DNA from: Sipunculus nudus
Lineage: Eukaryota; Annelida; Sipuncula; Golfingiida; Sipunculidae
Assembly (NCBI GenBank): GCA_026874595.1
Contig: CM049318.1
Location: 50,808,750-50,872,749, forward strand
Length of the DNA: 64,000 nucleotides
Reading direction: 5' to 3'
This document shows, piece after piece, positions 57,543 through 64,000 of this stretch (its first letter is position 1; each line of letters starts with the position of its first letter). A program made the translations under genes and the position numbers. Under the pieces are notes generated by a model. That model did no database searches, was not told where the DNA came from, and worked only from the letters and a program-made list of their open reading frames with translations.

Positions 57543-58539
57543 CAGTAAAACCTCGTTGTGTCGAAGTCGAAGGGACCGGCGAATTTACTTCGACACATCC
57601 GGAGTTCGAGACAACCGATATTCATTATATTCAACCATCTTTAGCCTTAATTATTATCAATAAATACTTCACATGTATACAGGGCCTAAATCATATAGTT
57701 CTTACAAATGTTTGCGTGAAAGAACAACATATTTTATAATAAATTTATTTACTTATAAAAAAGCGCACAGGTATCACCAAAAATAGGATCAGGAAAATCA
57801 GGAAAGTGAAATGGGAGCACATACAGGTATGAAAGCACACAAATCATCAAATGCAATCAGTGTCTTGGTCTTGCCACCACATTCTACCTGGACCAGCGCT
57901 TCGTACTTTTGCTTAATGGCTTTCACATCAGAGTTGAGCAGGCCGCAATGCAAAAGCAAACAGGTCACGAACAATATAAAAGTTAAGCAGTAAAGCTGTA
58001 TAACGTACACTATGGTACAATTAAGAGTCTGAAAGATCCCAGCTTTCTCCCTTTATATAGAGATCTGTGTATGTGTATCACAGACACAACAAAGGTAAGG
58101 ATTCCATTATATATGTTTTTTATCACTTCTCATTTCTAATTATCGCTTTGTTGGCTCAACAAGAAAGGCCTGATCATGAGTAAATAATTGGCCAAACAGG
58201 TACACAACGGACCAGGTGTGTACACCGTCGCGCTTGATGGGTAAGATTCTTGCCGGTATTAATTATGTAACTGGTCATCACAGCCGTGGGCATGATTAAT
58301 GGAGCGTGCACAACTGTTATCTAAACATTTATGCGACATGACTTCGAGTTAAGTGATAGAAATACTAGCTGGGGACCAACAAAACACTTCGACACATCAG
58401 GTTTTTCGACACATCCGAGTTTGACACAAAAGGAGTTAAATTAGTAAGGTTTTAACTGTTTTTTGCAGGGCCTCGACATTCGACTTCGACACATGCGGGA
58501 ATTCGACTTAACCGAGTTCGACACAACGAGGTTTTACTG
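57543..58539. mobile_element. pogo/Tigger-type DNA transposon, copy C (about 1 kb)
   Basis: Starts CAGTAAAACCTCGTTGTGTC at 57,543 and ends with the exact inverted GACACAACGAGGTTTTACTG at 58,539, flanked by TA on each side. Subterminal CTTCGACACATCCGG-type words recur inside both ends. No transposase is recognisable. A minus-strand frame of 70 codons (57,798-58,010) with a hydrophobic start, and its antisense frame, lie in the middle but match nothing I know. TIR differ from copies A and B, so it is a separate subfamily. Confidence 0.9.
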
Positions 58540-58775
58540 TATATGAAATGGACCGAAACTGGCAGAAGAGTGGTCGGATTTCATATTTGTAGTCATAACG
58601 ACTAGCTTAACGTAGGTGGTCATGACTGGGTTGGTGAGCTTGTAGCGAGGATGTTTATTTTATTAGAATTGTTGTGTTTTGGGGAGGTGGTAGTCATTGC
58701 GGTTTGAAAGCGTGTCAGGATGCTTGTCATAATGGCTGGTCGTGTTGCAGCAGTCTTCAGAAGCGGATCCAAAGC

Positions 58776-58870
58776 AGGGGGGGGGAGGGGGGATTGGGGG
58801 TGGATTGGGGTGGGTTGGGGGTGGGGGTTAATGTGTAACCGCATGTTCACAGGGGGGGGGGGGGGGGCAG
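58776..58870 (+). repeat. G-rich tract with strong G-quadruplex potential
   Basis: Repeated G runs of 4-16 with T/A/TT spacers (GGATTGGGGTGGGTTGGGGG near 58,805), ending in a G run at 58,852-58,867. The minus-strand Pro-rich frame at 58,620-58,850 is a translation of this tract. Confidence 0.85.
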
Positions 58871-59850
58871 TTGCACTAGACTAATGGTCGGGTGACGGCG
58901 AGGGTCCCAAAAGATGGTCGTATAGCGGGTCCTGTTGCGTTTCTTCCATTCCGGTGACGGCAGAGGTCAATTTGGCCCAGGTCTTGGCGCCGAGTGGAAA
59001 TTTCAATCACAACTGTGGAAAATTTCCCGAAGTACACCAGAGGAAGTCCTGTTTTGTTCCATTAAAATCATTTAACAAATTCTGATGCTTCCTAACTATC
59101 AACCCCTATCCCCCCCCCCGACTTTTTAATCACACAGTTTCAAAGATCCCCCCTGGAAATTCTTTGATGTCATTTGAGCAAACCTGATTTTGGGTATCGT
59201 TGAAAGACCCACCTATCATATCCTCTGCTGATTAAGGATTTTCCTCTTCGATTTTAAACACATCGTGAAGTAAAATTATGTTTATTCCTTCACAGTCACA
59301 TATACGTCAATGAATGCGATTACGATTTTTGTATCTTTCACGCAAATTTTTTAAAAACATTTTTAAAGTAGTATCTGACATTTTTGAATGTATCACTGTC
59401 CTGTTCAATCTGCAGGATTTTGCCAAGCAATCCGAAGTATAATAAAGACTAAAGGAGGGACCACTCCTATATCATTCTTCAAAGGTCAAACTCTGCCAAT
59501 GGAATACACCAGAGCAGTCAACAAGTATTCCGCAAAGGTCAGGATAAGAAAATGGAATTAAATGGGAAGACCTCTGGTTGGGAGTCGACTATGTAGACCG
59601 AGATTTAACGGAGTGCGTGAATGGCAAGAATTTTAAACAATTAAATTAATAAAAAAGTTTTCAAAGGATAAACTTTTAATTTATCCTCTATGAGAGGCCA
59701 TTACCTGGTTTCATCATTCAATTCTGTTTTAAGCATTTAATGATTTATCTATGGTATTTCACATTGATGTTTTAGATAAAATGATCACTTAATGCGAAGA
59801 AAATCAGTAACATATTTAAAAATTAAAAAAAAAATCAAATTTTATATGTC
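58871..59850. other. Unassigned intergenic DNA
   Basis: No gene or repeat family recognised. A poly-C run lies at 59,110-59,119. Confidence 0.4.
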
Positions 59851-59857
59851 AACAACA

Positions 59858-59955
59858 ATAGAACCCCGCCTTTCAACCCCCTCACAACTGCGACTACCCA
59901 ACAATACGACCATTTTGGTCACTCCTACTGTGGTCGTAATTGTGGGGTTCCACTG
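59858..59955. mobile_element. Short MITE-like inverted repeat (Tigger-type end)
   Basis: Begins ATAGAACCCCGCC and ends TGTGGGGTTCCACTG before TATA. The right end resembles the CAGTGGAACCCC-type terminus of pogo/Tigger elements with a GTGGTCGTAATTGTGG-like subterminal; the left end is degraded. About 100 bases. Confidence 0.5.
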
Positions 59956-59959
59956 TATA

Positions 59960-60530
59960 TTCTTTATTAGTCCTTGCCTGTGCCATTAAACGTCCGTGTT
60001 TCTGTTGGTCGGTTTCGATTGGTTCTATTTGTCTCTGGGTTTTCAAAGGCAAAACACTCCTTTAATTCAATAATCGCAGCAATCACAACATCCAGTCAGT
60101 TTGGGGGCGTCTCATTTCGTCGTGATTGTTGTCACATGTGAGACACGAACTTTCAACGTCTGGATCGCTACAACCTTAGTTTCTCAAGGTAGAATTCCCG
60201 TCTCCATTATGGGATCCCTGGAAAAAACTTGTTCCCGCGCTGGAAAGCTCTATTCTTCATGTTTCTAATAGTATTCGTCGTCGGGGCAGCCAAATAGAAT
60301 AATATTTATATTACGAATGGTTATAGGATTTAAAAAAATAAAATAAAAAAAAAAGTATTTTGAATCTTAAAAATAGCAAAAACCGTATATCATAATATAC
60401 TGAAAGTATGAATTGGCTTATTGGGTTGTAAGAATAGAATATATGTAATATAGTGTTTTTCTTATTAATTGCAAATATTATAAATAATTGACCAACATAT
60501 TAAATATACAATAAGCCCCTGTCAGGTAGA
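59960..60530. other. Unassigned intergenic DNA
   Basis: No gene recognised; AT-rich from 60,300. Confidence 0.4.
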
Positions 60531-60532
60531 AC

Positions 60533-61575
60533 ACTGTTACAACACAGCCCTGTTATAACGACCACCATGGAACATGACCATCCCGCTACACGACCACCCC
60601 TGTTACAGGACCATCCACTATAACGCTTAATCCTGTGACAGCTCTGTCACGGCCACTCCTGTAAAACTACAATAATGTTATCACAGGCACTCCTATAACA
60701 CCGCCACCTCGATATCACGGCCACTGCTGTAATATCGCCACCTCAATATCACGGCTACTCCAGTAACATCGCCATTTCGCTATCACGACCACCTCTGTAA
60801 CACCGCCACCTCGATTTCACGGCCACCCTGTAATACAGCCATCTCGTTATCACGGCTTCCTTGTAACACTGTCATCTCGCTATCACGGCCACCCTCTGAC
60901 ACCGTCGCCTCGATTTCAATGCCACTCCTGTAACTCCGCCATCTCGCCATCACGGCCACTCTGTAACACCGCCATCATGTTATCACTGCCACTCCTGTAG
61001 CACCTCAACCCGTTTTCACAACGACTCCTGTAACACGACCACCTCGATTTCACTGCCACTCCTCTAACACCGCCGCCTCGCTTTCAATGCCACTCTTGTA
61101 ACACCGCCCTCTCGCCGTCACGGCCACCCTGTAACACCGCCATCATGTTATCACTGCCACTCCTGTAGCACCTCAACCCGTTTTCTCAACGACTCCTGTA
61201 ACACGACTACCTCGATTTCACTGCCACTCCTCTAACACCGCCGCCTCGCTTTCAATGGCACTTTTGTAACACCACCATCTCGTTGTCACGGCCACACTGT
61301 AACACCGCCATCACGCTATCACGGCCACACTGTAACACCGCCACCTTGCTATCACGGCCACCCTGTAACACGACCCCTCGTCATCACGGCCACTCCTGTA
61401 ACACCACAACCTCGTTTTCACGGCTACAGGACCACCTCGCCATCCGAGTTACCTCTTTAACACTGCAAACTCGCTATCACGGCCACTCCTGTGACACAGC
61501 CACCTCGCTGTCACGACGACTCCTGTAGCACCGCAACTTCGCTATTACGACCATTCCTGTGACACGACCACCACG
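60533..61575 (+). repeat. Degenerate minisatellite, basic unit about 35 bp, with 168-bp higher-order repeat
   Basis: About 30 diverged copies of a unit close to CTCCTGTAACACCGCCACCT plus CGCTATCACGGCCAC. A longer block starting CTGTAACACCGCCATCATGT at 60,961 recurs at 61,129, showing a secondary 168-bp amplification. The 81-codon frame at 61,283-61,528 (HCNTA repeats) is a translation of the array, not a gene. The unit resembles the subterminal region of Tigger copy B. Confidence 0.9.
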
Positions 61576-61689
61576 AGAATCATACGTCAGAAAAAAAGTC
61601 CACGGAGAGACGAAAAAAATGACGTACAATTTATGTGGCCTAAAAAATTGAAAAAAAATCTGGAAATAAAAACATAAAGAGTTTTATTA

Positions 61690-61700
61690 TTATTATTATT

Positions 61701-61771
<71 letters not shown>
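61690..61771. repeat. (TTA)n and (TA)n compound microsatellite
   Basis: TTATTATTATTATTA followed by about 70 bases of TA with one AAATA break. Confidence 0.95.
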
Positions 61772-61773
<2 letters not shown>

Positions 61774-61774
61774 C

Positions 61775-62445
61775 TTATTTTCAACGTTTGCGATTTAGCA
61801 CCCTCCCCCACTATTATTCCTCTATCCGTTTTTGGGATGAAAGTAATGCGTTCCAGCAAAACAATGACTGCATTCACTAACATTCGGGTAGACTCATTTA
61901 TTGTATTGGATTCAAGGGATTACCCATTACAACAGACCAGTGCTCTCTAAATGAATTGAAATCCTTCAAGCGCCTTTATAAAAAGCATAGCAAGCGTGGA
62001 GGCCAGAACAGGAAAAAAGGAAAAGGGGCAAAAGTGGTTTCATTAAATTGTCGAGTACATATATTTTACGATAAAAGAGGTAACCATGTATATGATATAA
62101 TAAAACCAATATCACCTAGAAAATTTATACGCTGCTTTAAATGTTGTGTTATGGTTTCAGATGTAGATATATTGCATTTATTTTACGGTGTTTCAAATAT
62201 ACGCTCCCTGGTGTAAAATTTCTAAAAATGGCATTTGTTTCGAGATATTATTGCTAAAACATCAAATGTATCAGTTTTTTATATGATTCCTGCTTAATTG
62301 TGGCCTTCAAGGCATGAATGAAATCTCGTAAAATATCGTTTGCAGTTAAACATCAGTGGAAAAGTTCATGGAATGACAAATATAATGAACTACAATTGAT
62401 AGGGTTATGATTATTTCCAACAAAAGTATAAGGAATAAATCTGAA
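61775..62445. other. Unassigned intergenic DNA
   Basis: No gene recognised. A + strand frame at 61,956-62,216 with a Lys/Arg-rich start lacks any recognisable domain. Confidence 0.4.
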
Positions 62446-62449
62446 GTTT

Positions 62450-62780
62450 ATTAATTACCGACAATCCCTTGAACTTTTTATAAAAATAGGTAAGAAAACG
62501 CTGATTTCAACGCACACATAATGTTCTTTTTTATTATTCACGTGTTTATAACATGTGGAGGAGCCGTTGAAATAATAAAAAAAAAACACATTCGACAAGG
62601 ACATCTGGCGGAGAGTCAGACGAACCAGAGTTTAGCTAAGGGTATTTTTGCAATTAATGACATTTTAACTTCCCCAATATGTAAGTAACCAACCAACTTA
62701 CGTTACATGGTTTCCTGTTCATCAACATTCGAACATGTACCGTGTTTACAAACATATTGACAATAGGTACTTCGCCTCAA
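62450..62780 (+). repeat. Dispersed repeat, family E, copy 4
   Basis: AATCCCTTGAACTTTTTATA, TAGGTAAGAAAACGCTGATT, CACGTGTTTATAACATGTGG, then CATTCGACAAGGACATCTGG, which parallels CATTCAACAAG in copy 1 and AAATTCAACAAAGGCATCTT in copy 3. Confidence 0.7.
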
Positions 62781-63030
62781 ACCCTTAAAACGTGAGGGGA
62801 AACAGCCCCCCCCCCTTGGCCCCAACCAATCCACCAATCCAAAGCAGGCCCATGCATTAAGATTAGTATGACGTAAGAACTGAGAAAAAAAAGTTTATTG
62901 CACCTGCTCCTTAAAAGGGTTTATGTTATACACATGACGGTCTAAACAGCGAGATGGCGTTATTTTAAAAAGGTTTAGATAAATACAATCCAAATCATGC
63001 TTGCTGGGCACAAATTCAGCTGGGAGGTCA
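62781..63030. other. Short unassigned spacer
   Basis: Nothing recognised; a poly-C run lies at 62,806-62,815. Confidence 0.4.
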
Positions 63031-63032
63031 CC

Positions 63033-63300
63033 TATGTTCGACGGATCCCATGTTCGCCGGTATTTATGGTCACCGGTAGCTATGTTCGACGGATCCCATG
63101 TTCGCCGGACCTAGGGTCACCGGTACCTATGTTCGACGGATCCCGTTTTTGCTGGTACCTATGGTCAACGGTACCTATATTCTCCCGAAACTATGTTCCC
63201 CCGGTACCTTGTTCGCCGGTACCTTAGTTAATCGGTGCCTATGTCAATCGGTATCTATGTTCCCTGGAGTACCTATGTTCAGCGGCCATATGTTCGTCAG
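63033..63300 (+). repeat. Minisatellite, 16-bp unit in a 48-bp higher-order repeat
   Basis: TATGTTCGACGGATCCCATG occurs at 63,033, 63,081 and (with a change) 63,128, spaced 48 and 47 bases. Each 48-mer is three 16-mers of the type TATGTTCGCCGGTACC. The array decays into single 16-18-mers to about 63,300. The 76-codon frames here are repeat translations. Confidence 0.9.
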
Positions 63301-63339
63301 TAATCTGCATTCTAATTTGCTCTGTTAACTTTATTACTT

Positions 63340-63860
63340 TACCCCCTCCAAACAAAGCCCCCTCCCACTTATCGAAATAAGGAAGCCTCACATAATATCC
63401 CCCAGACAACGCTCCCTTCCACCTCCCAAAATAAGTACCCCTGCTAAACATCTACTCTGGTCGACGCCCACTGCCATCTCTCGCTATAAGAACCCCTGCT
63501 AATAATCCCCATCAGACAACGCCCCCTCCCACATCTAGAATTTAGATCCCCCGCTCAAATTCCCCTCGTGACAACGTCCCCTATAAGAACGTTTCAAATA
63601 GTATCTTATGGATAACGGCCTTCCCTCTTCTCAAAATAAAACCCTTGCTAATAATTCCCTTCAGAAAAAGGCCCCTCCCATCTCTCGAAATAAAAAAGCT
63701 CCTCCTTATGTCCTAAAGACATTCCCCTCCTTCCACCTTCAAAAATAAAAAACACCTCCTAATAATCTGTTTCGGACGATGCCACCTACCACCTACCAAT
63801 AAGAACCCATGCTAATAATCCTCCCACCGCTCGAAATAAGAACGCTTCCTAATTTACAGT
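63340..63860 (+). repeat. Degenerate C-rich minisatellite, unit about 45-58 bp
   Basis: Recurring block of CCCCTCCCACCTCTCGAAAT, AAGAACCCCTGCTAATAATC and CAGACAACG with the last word or variants near 63,403, 63,459, 63,513, 63,569, 63,612 and 63,773. Confidence 0.8.
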
Positions 63861-63864
63861 AAAA

Positions 63865-64000
63865 GTTTTTCAGCTTGACATGTAGTAGAAAGATGTAGCA
63901 CTAAAGTATGTAAACATTTGTATTAATACTTGAATAATTGAACTATTCTGCTAGTTAACATAGTCTACGTGTCTGTTTACCATAATAACACTGTGTGTCC
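63865..64000 (+). repeat. Dispersed repeat, family F, copy 2 (runs off the window)
   Basis: TTTTTCAGCTTGACATGTAG, AGAAAGATGTAGCACTAAAG and GTGTCTGTTTACCATAATAA match 35,905-36,075 in the same orientation. Confidence 0.8.

Noticed and set aside
58620-58850. 76-codon Pro-rich minus-strand frame
   Set aside because: Antisense of a G-rich tract; low-complexity composition explains it.
61283-61528. 81-codon frame with repeated HCNTA motif
   Set aside because: It reads the 35-bp minisatellite; neighbouring units break the frame and no start or splice context exists.
61956-62216. 86-codon Lys/Arg-rich + strand frame
   Set aside because: Basic N-terminus looked like a nucleic-acid-binding protein, but no domain is recognisable and flanks are repeats.
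62997-63328. Overlapping 76-codon repetitive frames
   Set aside because: Translations of the 16/48-bp minisatellite in two frames; no coding signature.
60533-63860. Possible CRISPR-like array because of regular repeats
   Set aside because: Repeats are degenerate and head to tail without unique spacers, in a eukaryotic genome; they are minisatellites.

Overview
The window is nuclear DNA from an animal. It is AT-rich, intron-bearing and dominated by decayed transposable elements, long (TA)n microsatellites and degenerate tandem repeats. The repeat types (Penelope-like retroelements with a GIY-YIG tail, L1/Tx1-like LINEs, pogo/Tigger elements, runs of TA) suggest a marine or freshwater invertebrate, most plausibly a bivalve or other lophotrochozoan. 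That assignment is inference; no species marker is present. No bacterial-style operon, rRNA, tRNA or CRISPR array was recognised.

Only one convincing host gene is visible: five exons on the + strand from 44,271 to 54,652, with a TATA box about 60 bases upstream of the start codon and a poly(A) signal about 160 bases after the stop. The spliced reading frame is 350 codons. It encodes a secreted chymotrypsin-fold (S1) protein whose catalytic His is Gln and catalytic Ser is Ala, whose S1-pocket Asp position is Gly, and whose mature ILGG N-terminus follows the signal peptide with no activation propeptide. A short acidic linker (its own exon) and a Cys-rich C-terminal domain (its own exon, 11 Cys) follow. 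It looks like a naturally inactive protease homologue, and I consider it the most interesting protein in the window.

The most striking DNA structure is a very large, diverged inverted duplication. About 6.5-19.3 kb reappears as reverse complement at about 33.1-20.4 kb, in the same order, around an axis near 20 kb. Each arm has its own later insertions: an L1-like LINE in the left arm (11.34-14.29 kb), a 280-bp-period satellite in the left arm (16.93-17.66 kb), a probable solo LTR in the right arm (24.7-25.1 kb) and a 2.3-kb block in the right arm (26.1-28.4 kb). A Penelope-like element fragment sits at the axis.

Other regions: 2.4-4.3 kb holds two pogo/Tigger-type elements in opposite orientation. 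27-38 kb holds several dispersed repeat families. 40.3-41.9 kb holds a second, scrambled Penelope-like element. 56-59 kb holds a repeat cluster and a third Tigger-type element. 60.5-64 kb is almost entirely degenerate minisatellite DNA. Long open frames reading Tyr-Ile-Tyr-Ile are translations of TA microsatellites, not genes. All homology statements come from reading the sequence by eye; identities were not computed.
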